64,000 bases of DNA from Gammaproteobacteria bacterium (GCA_024686215.1 JAIBDN010000001.1:1-64000), one strand, 5' to 3'; counted from the stretch's first letter, positions 44,364-54,508 are shown. Program-made: numbers and translations. Notes: generated by a model from the sequence alone, not told the origin.

Positions 44364-45714
44364 ATTCGACTATGACCTGTTCGTGATCGGCGCTGGTTCC
44401 GGGGGGGTTCGTGCGGCGCGCATGGCCGCCGGCTTTGGCGCCCGGGTCGCTGTAGCTGAGGATCGCTACATGGGCGGCACCTGCGTCAACGTGGGCTGTG
44501 TGCCAAAAAAACTCTATGTGTACGCCTCGGAGTTCGGCAAGGGTTATAAAGATGGCCGCGGGTTCGGCTGGGACAGCGCCCCTGCCAGCTTTAATTGGGC
44601 GACCCTGCGAGACAACAAAAAGACAGAAATTTCTCGGCTCAATGGCATTTACCGCAACCTGCTAGGGGGCGTCGACGCAGAGATCATTGATGGCCGCGGC
44701 AGCATCGTGGACGCCCACACCGTGGCCGTGGGCGAGCAACAATTCAGCGCGGAAAAAATTCTTATCGCCACCGGCGGCTGGCCTCACATCCCGGAATTCC
44801 CGGGCAGCGAATACGCTATCAGTTCTAACGAAGTATTCGATCTGGAGCACTTCCCGCAGCGCCTGGTGGTCGTTGGCGGCGGCTACATTGCGGTGGAATT
44901 CGCCGGTATCTTCAACGGCCTGGGTGCCGAGGTTACCCAGCTCTACCGCGGGCCACTGTTCCTGCGCGGCTTCGACGAGGATATTCGCACCCACGCGGCC
45001 CAGGAGATTGCCAAAACCGGAGTAGACCTGCGCTTTGACATCAACGTGGAGAGTATCAGCCGCACAGCCGACGGACTGTCGTTAAGCCTGACTGATGGCA
45101 GCACCGTGGCCGCAGATGCCGTGCTGTATGCCACCGGGCGCAAGCCCAACCTGCAGGGCCTGGGGCTTGAACAGGTCAATGTAGCGCTTGACGCTTCCGG
45201 CACAGTAAGCGTGGACTCCCACTATTGCACCAGCGAACCCAGTATCTTTGCTCTTGGCGACGTCATCGGCGGCATGGAATTAACCCCGGTGGCGCTGGCA
45301 GAAGGCATGACCTTTGCTCGCGAGCAGTTCGGTGGCAACGCCAACCAGGTGGACTATGACTTTATTCCTACTGCGGTATTCTGCCAGCCCAACATCGGCA
45401 CCGTGGGCTTCACCGAGGAGCAGGCCAGGGCAAAATTTGGCGACATAAGCCTGTACAAATCGACCTTCAAGCCGATGAAGCACACCCTCAGCGGCCGCGA
45501 CGAAAAAACCTTCATGAAGCTGATTGTGGACAAGGCCAGCGACCGGGTGGTGGGGGTGCATATGATGGGCCCGGACGCCGGCGAGATCATGCAGGGCATC
45601 GCCATCGCGCTTCGCGCAGGCGCCACCAAAGCGGTATTTGATACCACCATCGGCATACACCCCACCGCGGCAGAAGAATTCGTCACCATGCGCGAGCCCT
45701 GGACCGGCGACTGA
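44356..45714 (+). CDS. gor: glutathione-disulfide reductase
   Basis: 452 residues. FAD motif [12 protein letters not shown] (11-22) and redox-active disulfide Cys43-Cys48 in [12 protein letters not shown], which is the glutathione reductase version of this site. The NADPH motif [13 protein letters not shown] is near 170-182, and the C-terminal HPTAAEE bears the catalytic His. It reduces GSSG with NADPH. The start lies inside the aroG end; RBS-like GGAG occurs before ATG 44356. Trypanothione reductase-like alternatives lack the overall length. Confidence 0.95.
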   Translation: MSEFDYDLFVIGAGSGGVRAARMAAGFGARVAVAEDRYMGGTCVNVGCVPKKLYVYASEFGKGYKDGRGFGWDSAPASFNWATLRDNKKTEISRLNGIYRNLLGGVDAEIIDGRGSIVDAHTVAVGEQQFSAEKILIATGGWPHIPEFPGSEYAISSNEVFDLEHFPQRLVVVGGGYIAVEFAGIFNGLGAEVTQLYRGPLFLRGFDEDIRTHAAQEIAKTGVDLRFDINVESISRTADGLSLSLTDGSTVAADAVLYATGRKPNLQGLGLEQVNVALDASGTVSVDSHYCTSEPSIFALGDVIGGMELTPVALAEGMTFAREQFGGNANQVDYDFIPTAVFCQPNIGTVGFTEEQARAKFGDISLYKSTFKPMKHTLSGRDEKTFMKLIVDKASDRVVGVHMMGPDAGEIMQGIAIALRAGATKAVFDTTIGIHPTAAEEFVTMREPWTGD

Positions 45715-45716
45715 CA

Positions 45717-46475
45717 GTGGAACTGGACCTGTTACAGGCAGCGCTACTGGTTATTGTGGGTATCGCTGCCGGCTTTCTCAATGTAATGGCCGGGGGCGGG
45801 TCTTTGCTGACTGTCCCGGTAATGGTGTTCATGGGTTTACCGGGGCCAGTGGCCAACGGCACCAACCGCATCGCCATCCTGGCGCAGAACCTGACCGCTG
45901 TTGCCACCTTCGCGAAGCGCGGTTTCAGCGACTTCAAACTCAGTCTTAGCCTTGCCGTATGTGCCTTACCTGGCGCGGTCGCCGGCGCCCTGTTGGGCAC
46001 CCAACTGGATGGAATCTGGTTCAATCGCGCCCTGGCCGTAATCATGGTGGCGGTCATGCTGATTATGCATTTCGACAAGGGTTCTCAACAGCACGCCGAG
46101 GATCATCAGCCCTCTCGGCAACAACTGATCAACGGCCATCTGCTGATGGTAGCCGCGGGGTTCTGGGGAGGATTTATACAGCTGGGCGTGGGCTTTATCA
46201 TCATGCCTATACTGAACAAGGTCATGGGCCTGGACCTGGTGCGCACCAATATGCACAAGGTCTTTATCATCGCCAGCTATACCATTGCCGCCTTGATCGT
46301 ATTTGCCAGCCAGGTGGAACTCCTGTTAATGGTAGGCCTCGCACTGGCACTGGGCAATTCCATTGGCGGCTACCTGGGAGCACACTTCACCATCAGTAAA
46401 GGTGAACGCCTGATCCGGATTGTGCTCAATCTGGTACTTATTGGCCTCATTATTAAGTTATTATTCACTGCCTGA
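45717..46475 (+). CDS. TauE/SafE-family sulfite/anion exporter
   Basis: 252 residues, seven to eight membrane helices. The repeated TauE/SafE motif appears as GFLNVMAGGGSLLTVPVMVFMGLPGPVANGTNR (first half) and GGFIQLGVGFIIMPIL (second half). GTG 45717 starts two bases after the gor stop, so it is in the gor operon, although the ribosome site is poor. These permeases export sulfite, sulfonates or other organic anions; the substrate here is open. Confidence 0.88.
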   Translation: MELDLLQAALLVIVGIAAGFLNVMAGGGSLLTVPVMVFMGLPGPVANGTNRIAILAQNLTAVATFAKRGFSDFKLSLSLAVCALPGAVAGALLGTQLDGIWFNRALAVIMVAVMLIMHFDKGSQQHAEDHQPSRQQLINGHLLMVAAGFWGGFIQLGVGFIIMPILNKVMGLDLVRTNMHKVFIIASYTIAALIVFASQVELLLMVGLALALGNSIGGYLGAHFTISKGERLIRIVLNLVLIGLIIKLLFTA

Positions 46476-46547
46476 AGCGACGGCTAATGCCAGTCTGCCG
46501 GCCAGACGGCCGGGCTACGCGCGAAACAGCACAAGAACCCAATTTGC

Positions 46548-47480
46548 ATGATTGAAGTACAGTCCCTGACCCGTCGCTACGGCAAGAACCTGGCCGTAGA
46601 CGATGTATCTTTTTCTATCGAGCGCAATGAGATTGTGGGCCTGCTAGGGCACAATGGCGCGGGCAAAACCACCATCATGCGCATGCTCAGTGGCTACCTC
46701 GAACCCTGTGCAGGCGCCATTCATATCGGCGGGGTAGACCTGGCCTCTGGCGCACGGGAGATACAACAACAACTGGGCTACCTGCCCGAGAACCTGCCGG
46801 TATACCCGGACATGATGGTTGCCGACTACCTGGAATACGCAGCAACGCTCAAAGGTATTCCCGCAGAACAGCGCTACCAACGCATACGCGAAGCGCTGGC
46901 CGCTACCGAACTGGCTCCTCGCGCGCTGCACGGCATCCACACCCTGTCGCGAGGCCTGAAACAGCGCGTGGGGGTGGCTCAGGCGGTTCTCGGCCAGCCC
47001 AGCCTGCTGATTCTCGATGAACCCACCAACGGGCTGGACCCGCAACAGACCGAACATATGCGTCAGCTTATACGCAAGCTGGCACGGCGCGCGACGGTCA
47101 TACTTTCCACCCACATCATGCAGGAAGTTGACGCCCTGTGTGACCGTGTACTGATTTTGCGCCAGGGAAAACTGGCTTTAGATGCGAGTCTGAAGCAACT
47201 GCATCACAGCAGAACCCTGCACTTGCGCAGCGATGCTGAGGTCCAGGCGCTGCCAGACTTACTGCGCCGCATGCCCCAGGTCAGCAGCGTAGAGCGACTG
47301 CCCGACGAGAACGGGCAACTGCAGTTTTCACTGTTGCTGCACGATAATGCCGACTGCGACACCGCCGCCAACAATATTTCGCGCTGCGTGATTAACGCCG
47401 GCGCCAGATTGTATCAATTGCAACTGGTGACCAGAGATTTGGAGAGCGTGTTTCGGGAGGTAAACACTCGTGACAACTGA
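46548..47480 (+). CDS. ABC transporter ATPase (GldA-like)
   Basis: 310 residues. Walker A GHNGAGKTT (about 34-42), signature LSRGLKQRVGVAQA (a variant of LSGG) and Walker B LLILDEPTNGLD. A C-terminal extension of about 90 residues is typical of GldA/NatA/CcmA-type exporter ATPases. It energises the permease encoded by the next gene, whose start overlaps its end by 11 bases. The 72-bp gap before it has a CCGGCC-AGAC-GGCCGG hairpin (46498-46513) without a T-run. Confidence 0.92.
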   Translation: MIEVQSLTRRYGKNLAVDDVSFSIERNEIVGLLGHNGAGKTTIMRMLSGYLEPCAGAIHIGGVDLASGAREIQQQLGYLPENLPVYPDMMVADYLEYAATLKGIPAEQRYQRIREALAATELAPRALHGIHTLSRGLKQRVGVAQAVLGQPSLLILDEPTNGLDPQQTEHMRQLIRKLARRATVILSTHIMQEVDALCDRVLILRQGKLALDASLKQLHHSRTLHLRSDAEVQALPDLLRRMPQVSSVERLPDENGQLQFSLLLHDNADCDTAANNISRCVINAGARLYQLQLVTRDLESVFREVNTRDN

Positions 47481-50322
47481 TTCCGTATCCCGACGAGTCG
47501 CACGCAAGGAGATCAATTCGTTCTTCGCCTCCCCGGTTGCCTGGTTATTCCTGGCCTCTTTTGCTGCTGTCAGCCTGTTCGTGTTTTTTTGGGTGGAATC
47601 CTTCTTTGCCCGCAACATAGCCGACATCCGACCGTTGTTCGAATGGATGCCAATACTGTTGATATTTCTGTGTGCCGCACTGACCATGCGCATGTGGAGC
47701 GATGAACGACGCAACGGCACACTGGAACACGTGTTGACGCAACCTGCCGGCCTGTGGCGCTTTGTGCTGGGTAAATTTCGCGCCTGCTTTGCACTGCTGC
47801 TACTGGCACTGGTGTGCACCGCGCCGCTACCAATTACCGTGGCGCTTATCGCGGATCTTGACTGGGGCCCCGTGGCCGGCGGTTATCTTGCCGCTATTTT
47901 GCTGGGTGCCGCCTACCTCAGCGCCGGTCTTTGGATATCCGCACGCACCGACAACGCTATCGTCAGCCTGATAGGCACTGTTGCCTTGTGTGGCCTGCTG
48001 TACCTGCCGGGCAGCGCGGCTTTTACCGAGTTTTTCAACGACAGTACGGCTAGCGCGCTGCGCGCACTGGGCAGTGGCTCACGCTTTGAAAGCATTACCC
48101 GTGGGGTCATAGACGCTCGCGATCTGGCGTACTACCTGAGCTTGTGCATTGCCTTCCTGGCCTTGAATGTGTACAGCCTGGAAAGCGAGCGCTGGACCCG
48201 TTTCGTAGCGACCACCCGACATCGCCAGTGGCGCATCGCCATCGCGCTAATACTGTGCAACCTGCTACTGGCCAATACGTGGCTGGCGCGCATGGATACC
48301 CTGCGGCTGGACCTGACCCGCGGCAAACTCTACTCCATCTCGCAACCCACGCATGACTTCCTCAATCGCCTGGAAGAACCACTGTTGATTCGCGCTTATT
48401 TCAGCGCCAGGACCCATCCGCTGCTGGCGCCTTTAGTGCCGCAATTGCGCGACCTGCTGCGCGAATATGAAATTGCGGGGAAAGGCCTGGTGCGCGTGGA
48501 GTTTGTGGACCCGGCACTGGACCCGGAACTGGAACAGGAAGCCAACAAGAAGTACGGCATCAATGCCAGACCCTTCAAGGTCTCAGACCGCTATCAGGCG
48601 GCACTGGTCAACTCCTACTTCAACATCCTGGTGCACTATGGTGACGAATACGAAACACTGGGATTCGACGAACTGATTGAAGTGCACAGCGCCAACAACA
48701 GCGATTCGGAGGTCGCCCTGCGCAACCCGGAATACGATATCACCCGCGCTATTAAGGATGTGCTCTACAAGTATCGCCTGGGCGGAGAATTGTTTGCAGG
48801 TATCGACGAGCCAGTTGAACTGATTGCCTATGTCTCCGCAGACGCGCTATTGCCGGACCAACTGCTGATCTACAAACATGCTATAAAAGAACACTTAAAG
48901 GGCGTCGCAGAGAATTCTGGTGACAAGTTCAGTGTGCGCTTTATCGCTCCGGAAAGCGGCGATGGCAGAGTGGCCAGGCAAATCGCCGACGAATGGGGAT
49001 TCAAACCCATGGCATCCGCTATGGACCCGGAACAGGAATTCTTCTTTTACCTCACCCTGGCAGATACCCGCCAGGTAGTACAACTACCCACCGACGATTT
49101 CGACGCCAGTGGTTTCAGTGCCCTGCTGGATGCCGGCTTGCGACGTTTTGCCAGCGGATTCACCCGCACTGTGGCGCTGGCTCTGCCCCGGGTCAACGCC
49201 CAGATGGCACGTTACAAACTGGGTGGGCCAACCTTTACCAATCTGGAACAAACAATTACCCGCGACTACAGTATTCGCCTGGAAAATCTCGCTGATGGCA
49301 GTGTGTCGCCGGAGGCGGACATTCTCGCGGTGGTCGCGCCACAGCGGCTGGAAGCTACAGCCCTACTGGCCATTGACCAATTCCTGATGCGCGGTGGCAC
49401 AGTCATCCTGGCCACCTCGCCCTACACAGCAGAAATCAGCGACGGACAGCTGCGCATGCAGGACTGGAACAGCGGCCTGCAGGAGTGGCTGGCCCACATG
49501 GGCATCGTCATAGGCAATAGTCTGGTGCTGGACCGACAAAGTGCCGCTTTCCCGGCACCCGTAAAGCGCAGCGCGGGCGACTATGAGTTCCAGGATGTGC
49601 GCATGATCGACTACCCGTATTTCGTCGACCTGCGGGCCCCGGGGCTCAATCCCGGCCACGCCATTACCGCCAGCCTGCCACAAGTCACTATGGCATGGGC
49701 CTCCCCCCTTGAGGTTACACGGCAGGAGGGCCGCAGCGTCACCGGGCTACTGCAAAGCTCACCGAAGTCCTGGCTAAGTGATGCCATGGACATCATGCCC
49801 AGTGTAAATGAGGATGGCCTGAGCATCTTCCAGCCCAGTGACGTCGCGCCAGAGCAACGCGGGGCCCAGCAACTGGCTGTCATGCTGGAGGGCCGCTTCG
49901 ATTCCTATTTCTCCGCACGCAAACTCCCCCCTGGCAGCGACGCAGGTGCAAACCTGTCAGGCATCAGCAGCCTGGTAGAGCGCTCTGCGGAATCCGCTCG
50001 CATTGTGCTATTTGCCTCCAACGACTTCATGGACGATCAGATGCTCAATGCGCAGGTGGTCGCCAGCGGAACCCAGTATCTGGGGCCGCTTGAGTTGTTT
50101 ATGAATACCCTGGACTGGTCGCTGCGTGACGACCAGTTGCTGCAGATACGCTCCCAGGCGCATTTCAATCGCACCCTGCCACCCATGGAACAACAGGCCC
50201 AGGCGTTGATCGAGTACTTTAATTATGGTCTGGCCATACTGTGGTTGGGACTGCTGGCCCTGCTGCACCAGTTACTCAAGTGGCTTGGCCGGCGGCGCTA
50301 TGCGCGGGAGCTGGCACTGTGA
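47470..50322 (+). CDS. fused ABC-2 permease (GldF-like) and ABC auxiliary domain (GldG-like)
   Basis: 950 residues, GTG start. The first 240 residues have six membrane helices of the GldF/ABC-2 permease type (ARKEINSFFASPVAWLFL, TMRMWSDERRNGTLE). After a further helix (about 255-275) comes the extracytoplasmic GldG-type domain (about 280-900: LDLTRGKLYSISQPT, IRAYFSA, VEFVDP). A final helix near 920-940 ends with a basic tail. In Flavobacterium, GldF and GldG are separate proteins of the gliding apparatus; fused forms with an ATPase and a DUF4340 partner occur widely in non-gliding bacteria, with unknown cargo. Confidence 0.92.
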   Translation: MTTDSVSRRVARKEINSFFASPVAWLFLASFAAVSLFVFFWVESFFARNIADIRPLFEWMPILLIFLCAALTMRMWSDERRNGTLEHVLTQPAGLWRFVLGKFRACFALLLLALVCTAPLPITVALIADLDWGPVAGGYLAAILLGAAYLSAGLWISARTDNAIVSLIGTVALCGLLYLPGSAAFTEFFNDSTASALRALGSGSRFESITRGVIDARDLAYYLSLCIAFLALNVYSLESERWTRFVATTRHRQWRIAIALILCNLLLANTWLARMDTLRLDLTRGKLYSISQPTHDFLNRLEEPLLIRAYFSARTHPLLAPLVPQLRDLLREYEIAGKGLVRVEFVDPALDPELEQEANKKYGINARPFKVSDRYQAALVNSYFNILVHYGDEYETLGFDELIEVHSANNSDSEVALRNPEYDITRAIKDVLYKYRLGGELFAGIDEPVELIAYVSADALLPDQLLIYKHAIKEHLKGVAENSGDKFSVRFIAPESGDGRVARQIADEWGFKPMASAMDPEQEFFFYLTLADTRQVVQLPTDDFDASGFSALLDAGLRRFASGFTRTVALALPRVNAQMARYKLGGPTFTNLEQTITRDYSIRLENLADGSVSPEADILAVVAPQRLEATALLAIDQFLMRGGTVILATSPYTAEISDGQLRMQDWNSGLQEWLAHMGIVIGNSLVLDRQSAAFPAPVKRSAGDYEFQDVRMIDYPYFVDLRAPGLNPGHAITASLPQVTMAWASPLEVTRQEGRSVTGLLQSSPKSWLSDAMDIMPSVNEDGLSIFQPSDVAPEQRGAQQLAVMLEGRFDSYFSARKLPPGSDAGANLSGISSLVERSAESARIVLFASNDFMDDQMLNAQVVASGTQYLGPLELFMNTLDWSLRDDQLLQIRSQAHFNRTLPPMEQQAQALIEYFNYGLAILWLGLLALLHQLLKWLGRRRYARELAL

Positions 50323-51221
50323 AGCGCGTCATTACCACCCTGTTACTGGTCACATTGATTCAATGCGCACTGGTGGCGATCGTATACTGGCCGCAACAGA
50401 TGGATACCAGCCAGAGTGTAAAACCTGTCTGGGAAACGCTGACTGCTGCTGCGATTGACGAAATCCGCATCGTGGACGAGCAGGGGCAGGAACAGTTATT
50501 GCAAAAAAATGGAGAGCACTGGCAGCTGCCTGGGCAGCACACACTGCCAGTAGATCCCGAGAGGATAGAAAAACTGCTGCAAGGTCTTTTATCCCACCGG
50601 GATGGCTGGCCGGTGGCACACTCTCCGGCGGCCCGCCAGCGCTTTGAGGTCGCCAATTACCATTTCCAGCGTCACATCAGCCTGTTCGGCGAGGGTGAAC
50701 AGCTGGGAGATATTTACCTGGGAACATCTCCGGGTTTTCGCAAGGTTCACGCACGCAGCGGTGGGCAAGGTGGTATTTATTCCATCAGTTTTAATGTCTT
50801 TGACGCCCCACTGGGCGCTGACACCTGGCTAGACCCGAGGTTGTTACAGGTACGTACCCCTATGCGGATAAGCGCCGACGCCTACAGCATTCACCGGGAC
50901 GGTGGACAGTGGCAGTCCGGCAGTGGAGGCACCCCCGAGGAGCGGGAACTGTTGTCATTGCTCGCGGCTCTGCGCTCGCTGCAAATAAAGGGCGTGGCCA
51001 GCGCCATGCAGGAGCAACAACTCAAGAACACCGAGGCAACACTGGTACTGGATATCGACAGCCTTGCAGGGACCGTACAGCTGCAACTGTACCGTCTGGA
51101 CGGCTATTACTTCATTCGCAGTAGTGAGTACCCGTTGCTTTTCACCCTGAGCGCCTGGGATTACGACCGCCTGACTACGGTCGACATTCTGCGTATCTCA
51201 GGCAAATACGTCGGGGAGTAG
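50319..51221 (+). CDS. DUF4340 domain protein
   Basis: 300 residues from GTG 50319, overlapping the previous stop by four bases (GTGA). An N-terminal membrane helix or signal (about 4-24) is followed by a DUF4340 domain: EIRIVDEQGQEQLLQKNGEHWQLPGQH pattern near 50-75 and LLQGLLSHRDGWPVA after it. It is probably periplasmic and inner-membrane anchored, working with the GldFG fusion. This three-gene module (ATPase, GldFG, DUF4340) recurs in proteobacteria; its role is not established. Confidence 0.88.
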   Translation: MKRVITTLLLVTLIQCALVAIVYWPQQMDTSQSVKPVWETLTAAAIDEIRIVDEQGQEQLLQKNGEHWQLPGQHTLPVDPERIEKLLQGLLSHRDGWPVAHSPAARQRFEVANYHFQRHISLFGEGEQLGDIYLGTSPGFRKVHARSGGQGGIYSISFNVFDAPLGADTWLDPRLLQVRTPMRISADAYSIHRDGGQWQSGSGGTPEERELLSLLAALRSLQIKGVASAMQEQQLKNTEATLVLDIDSLAGTVQLQLYRLDGYYFIRSSEYPLLFTLSAWDYDRLTTVDILRISGKYVGE

Positions 51222-51301
51222 TTCCCCACAGGTGCGCTCTAACATGCCCTGCACTTTGCTACCCACCAACCGGACTAGCTGAGCAATGGCGCAGCCGCCA
51301 G

Positions 51302-52105
51302 TTAATCCTTGAATTCAGGGCTGCGGCCTTCCTTGCGGGCGCGTATGGCCTCTTCGAAATTCTGTGTAGTCATACGCATAAATAGCTGGGCGTGACCCTC
51401 ATGGTTCATATGGCTGTGCAGGCTGCCGGCGTCCATCCCCGCCCACAACATCTGCTTGCTCAACTCCACCCCCAACTGGGAAAAACCGGCGATACGCTCA
51501 GCAACCTTGTAGCACTCTTCCAGCAAGTCCTGCTGCGGCACCACTTGCGAGACCATACCGATGTGCTGGGCTTCCGCGGCGTCCACATCACGGCCGGTAA
51601 GCATTATCTCAAAGGCGCGGCTGCTGCCTATGGCTCTGGGCAGCAAGTAGCTCAAGCCAAGCTCCGCTGAGGTTAGCCCATTATTTATGCCTGCAGGACG
51701 AAAATAGGCACCCTGCGCTGCTATACGAATGTCTGTCGCCATGGACAGGCAAAAACCCCCGCCAATCGCCGCGCCATTAATGGCGCCAATCACCGGCTGG
51801 TGCATATCCTGAATGGCCTTGATTACGTCGTCGAGTATTTTCATCGCCCGGCGGGCGATACCCGGTACCGTAAGACCGTTGAAAATGTCCAGCCAACCGG
51901 GATCCTCCAGGTCGGCCCCGGCACAAAATCCCGCACCCGCCCCGGTCACCACCACCACGCGAGTATCGTTGTCGAAACTCACCTCTTCCAGGGCGTCCTT
52001 GAAGGGCACCATCACATCAAACGCCATAGCGTTCATGCGCTCGGGTCGGTTGAGGGTGATCAAAGTCACATGGGGACGCGGCTTTTCTACAGTAACAAAG
52101 GACAT
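51302..52105 (-). CDS. enoyl-CoA hydratase/isomerase family protein
   Basis: 267 residues from ATG 52105; GTG 52138 would add eleven, and neither start has a strong ribosome site. Crotonase motifs: NRPERMNAMAF near 20-30, GAGAGFCAGADLEDPGW near 55-71 and oxyanion loop NGAAIGGGFCLSMATDIRIA near 112-131. Residues SAELGLSYLLPRAIGSSRAFE resemble bacterial EchA proteins acting on medium or branched acyl-CoA. It lies at the end of the isobutyryl-CoA gene run but is separated from it by the small rightward gene at 52273, so it probably has its own promoter. Confidence 0.88.
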   Translation of the reverse strand: MSFVTVEKPRPHVTLITLNRPERMNAMAFDVMVPFKDALEEVSFDNDTRVVVVTGAGAGFCAGADLEDPGWLDIFNGLTVPGIARRAMKILDDVIKAIQDMHQPVIGAINGAAIGGGFCLSMATDIRIAAQGAYFRPAGINNGLTSAELGLSYLLPRAIGSSRAFEIMLTGRDVDAAEAQHIGMVSQVVPQQDLLEECYKVAERIAGFSQLGVELSKQMLWAGMDAGSLHSHMNHEGHAQLFMRMTTQNFEEAIRARKEGRSPEFKD

Positions 52106-52272
52106 GGCCTGGACTCGCAGAGCAATTGGGAGACTCACAGCCTAAGCCCAGCCTCAGCTGGATGCCATGACACCAGCGGCCAGTTTGGGTTGCTCGCCTG
52201 CCAAGTGCACTAGCGACTGGCAAGGACGAATAACAGTGCACGTGCTACAGTTATCCTCAGGAGGAACAGTTT

Positions 52273-52470
52273 ATGCGACTACTGGGTATGGTTCTCGCGC
52301 TGGGCGCGATCGGGTGGGTTTTGTACCAGGCCTCCGGCGGCAAAGAAGGCGATGGTGTAATTCCTGAGAGTTATCAGCAATCGATGAAAAAAGCCGAGGG
52401 CGTAGAACAGTCTGTGCAAGAAGCGGCACAGCTGCGCATGCAGGAAATAGACCAGAAGACCAGCGAGTAG
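52273..52470 (+). CDS. small membrane-anchored protein
   Basis: 65 residues, with a strong AGGAGG ribosome site nine bases before ATG 52273. One hydrophobic helix (residues 3-19) is followed by a hydrophilic, Gln/Glu/Lys-rich helical tail (about 34-65). No family recognised. It lies between two leftward CoA genes and reads against them, so it is an independent unit. The good ribosome site and clean anchor-tail layout support a real gene. Confidence 0.65.
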   Translation: MRLLGMVLALGAIGWVLYQASGGKEGDGVIPESYQQSMKKAEGVEQSVQEAAQLRMQEIDQKTSE

Positions 52471-52491
52471 GCTGCTTCGTTCCCAGCGCAT

Positions 52492-53376
52492 TTAGCCCTG
52501 CAATTTTTCCAGGATACTGGAGAAGTCACGCTGACCATTGCCAGCTTCCTGGTGTTGACGATACAGCTCACTGGCCAGTTGTCCCATGGGGTTATCAAAG
52601 TCACTCAGCTGCGCGATTTCCAGCGCCAGACCCAGGTCCTTGGCCATTAGATCCACCATAAATCCGGGTTTGTAGTCGTTGCTGGCGGGGGCGGTCTCCA
52701 TCACCCCGGGATAGGGGTTATAGACTTCCAGCGACCAGTTGCGTCCGGAGCTTGCCAGCATGATCTGCGACAACACCTTGGGGTCGAGGCCGTTGCGGGC
52801 GCCCATTTCCAGCGCCTCACAGCTGCCAATCATATGGATGGCCAACAGCATATTGTTGCAGCCCTTGGCGACCTGGCCGGCTCCCGCGGGGCCGGCGTGG
52901 AAAATATTCTTGCCCATGTCCTGCAAGATCAGTTGCGCTTTCTCAAAGGTTTCTGCACTGCCGCCGCACATGAACGCCAGAGTTCCCGCGGCAGCCGCGG
53001 CCACACCGCCGGATACCGGGGAGTCCATGAAACCGATACCGGCAGCCGCTGCGGCCTCGCCAACCTGGCGCGCTGTAGCCGCATCGATGGTGCTGCAGTC
53101 GAGAACGGTGGTGGCTTTATCCAGCTGCGCCAACAAACCATCGTCTCCCAGGTATATTCCCGCCACATGTTTGCCGGCCGGCAACATCGACAACACATAG
53201 TCCACCCCGGTGGCAGCTTCAGCGGCTGACGCCGCCACTGCCGCACCCGCATCGCGCAGTTGCTGGCAGGCCTCTGCCGACAGGTCGAAAACGGTGACTT
53301 GATGCCCCGCCTTCACCAGGTTGATAGCCATGGGGCCACCCATATTGCCCAATCCGATAAACGCTACATTTGCCAT
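52492..53376 (-). CDS. mmsB: 3-hydroxyisobutyrate dehydrogenase
   Basis: 294 residues from ATG 53376, preceded by GAGGAAAG; a frame open to 53469 lacks support. NAD motif GLGNMGGPMA (7-16), substrate loop DSPVSGGVAAAAAGTL (near 118-133) and catalytic lysine in AKGCNNMLL (near 170). It oxidises 3-hydroxyisobutyrate to methylmalonate semialdehyde in valine breakdown. It follows the 3-hydroxyisobutyryl-CoA hydrolase gene by 19 bp, which fits the pathway order. Confidence 0.95.
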   Translation of the reverse strand: MANVAFIGLGNMGGPMAINLVKAGHQVTVFDLSAEACQQLRDAGAAVAASAAEAATGVDYVLSMLPAGKHVAGIYLGDDGLLAQLDKATTVLDCSTIDAATARQVGEAAAAAGIGFMDSPVSGGVAAAAAGTLAFMCGGSAETFEKAQLILQDMGKNIFHAGPAGAGQVAKGCNNMLLAIHMIGSCEALEMGARNGLDPKVLSQIMLASSGRNWSLEVYNPYPGVMETAPASNDYKPGFMVDLMAKDLGLALEIAQLSDFDNPMGQLASELYRQHQEAGNGQRDFSSILEKLQG

Positions 53377-53395
53377 GATCTTTCCTCGGTATCTG

Positions 53396-54508
53396 TTACA
53401 GGTCGGCCAGGGGATTATGCTCCCAGGGCGCGGTGAAAAAAGCATCCAGTTGCGCAGCTGGCACATCACGGGAGGCCGGATATTGCCACGCTGGATTGCG
53501 ATCCTTATCGATTAACAAAGCACGCACGCCCTCGGTAAATTCCGGGTGACGCACAATATTCGTTACCAGCTGAATTTCCGCCTGGAACACCTCGCGCAAC
53601 GAGGCAAGGCGAGTTTCCTGCAACTGGCGGAAAATCCACAAAGCGGCCAGCGGAGAGCCGTGCGCCAGACTGTCTCGGGCGCGTGACAACCAGGGGTCCT
53701 GGGTCTGCTGCGATACTATATTGTCAATGATCTCGTGAACATCATCGCCATCACACAGGGTGTTAATTGTCCCCAGGTGAGGCTCTACCTGACCACCGGG
53801 ACACTGCGATACGCTCTGTTCGGAGAAGGGGCGCAGGGTGTGCTTGACCCGCGCGTGATTACTGCTGTTGTCCGCACTCCAGGCCTGGCGCAGCAGTTGC
53901 TCGATGACTGCATCCTTGTGCTCACTGGCGATAAAGCGACCGGCGATACCGGTGTAAATTGCATCTGCCGCATTAATGGATGCGCCAGTGAGTGCCAGGA
54001 ACTGCCCTGACTTCCCCGGCATATGGTTGAGAAACCAGCTGCCACCGACATCGGGAAACAGCGCAATGGTGACCTCGGGCATGGCTATGCGGGTCTTTTC
54101 TGTCACCACGCGGTGCGAGCACCCGGCCATCACGCCCAGGCCACCACCCATAACAATACCGTGACCCCAGCAGATAATGGGCTTGGGATAGGTATGCAGG
54201 GTGTAGTTCATGCGGTATTCCCGGGTGAAGAAGCTCTCAGCATATTCACAGGGGCCACCCGGGGTGGCCACTGCTGACTGATGCAGGGCCTGCACATCAC
54301 CCCCGGCACAGAAGGCCTTCTCTCCCGCGCCCTCGATAAAAATAGCCGCGATATCGTCGTCATCCCGCCAGGCGTTCAGCTGCGCCTGCAGCATATCCAC
54401 CATTTCCAGGGTAAGGGAATTCAGGGTGGCGGCGACACTCAGGGTCACGCGCCCCAGCTTGCGCTCCGCGGCCGCTACCTCAGCAAACAGAACAGGCGCG
54501 TCAGACAT
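53396..54508 (-). CDS. 3-hydroxyisobutyryl-CoA hydrolase
   Basis: 370 residues from ATG 54508, overlapping the upstream stop by one base (TGATG). Crotonase fold of the longer HIBCH group: GAGEKAFCAGGDVQALH (near 61-77), GHGIVMGGGLGVMAGCSHRV (near 114-133) and PEVTIALFPDVGGSWFLN (near 143-160). The Glu and Asp in the last segment are the catalytic residues of the hydrolase. It releases CoA from 3-hydroxyisobutyryl-CoA, preventing accumulation of toxic methacrylyl-CoA. Confidence 0.93.
   Translation of the reverse strand: MSDAPVLFAEVAAAERKLGRVTLSVAATLNSLTLEMVDMLQAQLNAWRDDDDIAAIFIEGAGEKAFCAGGDVQALHQSAVATPGGPCEYAESFFTREYRMNYTLHTYPKPIICWGHGIVMGGGLGVMAGCSHRVVTEKTRIAMPEVTIALFPDVGGSWFLNHMPGKSGQFLALTGASINAADAIYTGIAGRFIASEHKDAVIEQLLRQAWSADNSSNHARVKHTLRPFSEQSVSQCPGGQVEPHLGTINTLCDGDDVHEIIDNIVSQQTQDPWLSRARDSLAHGSPLAALWIFRQLQETRLASLREVFQAEIQLVTNIVRHPEFTEGVRALLIDKDRNPAWQYPASRDVPAAQLDAFFTAPWEHNPLADL

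Noticed and set aside
46498-46513. CCGGCC-AGAC-GGCCGG as terminator of the TauE/SafE gene
   Set aside because: The stem is short and no T-run follows, so it was only mentioned with the next gene.
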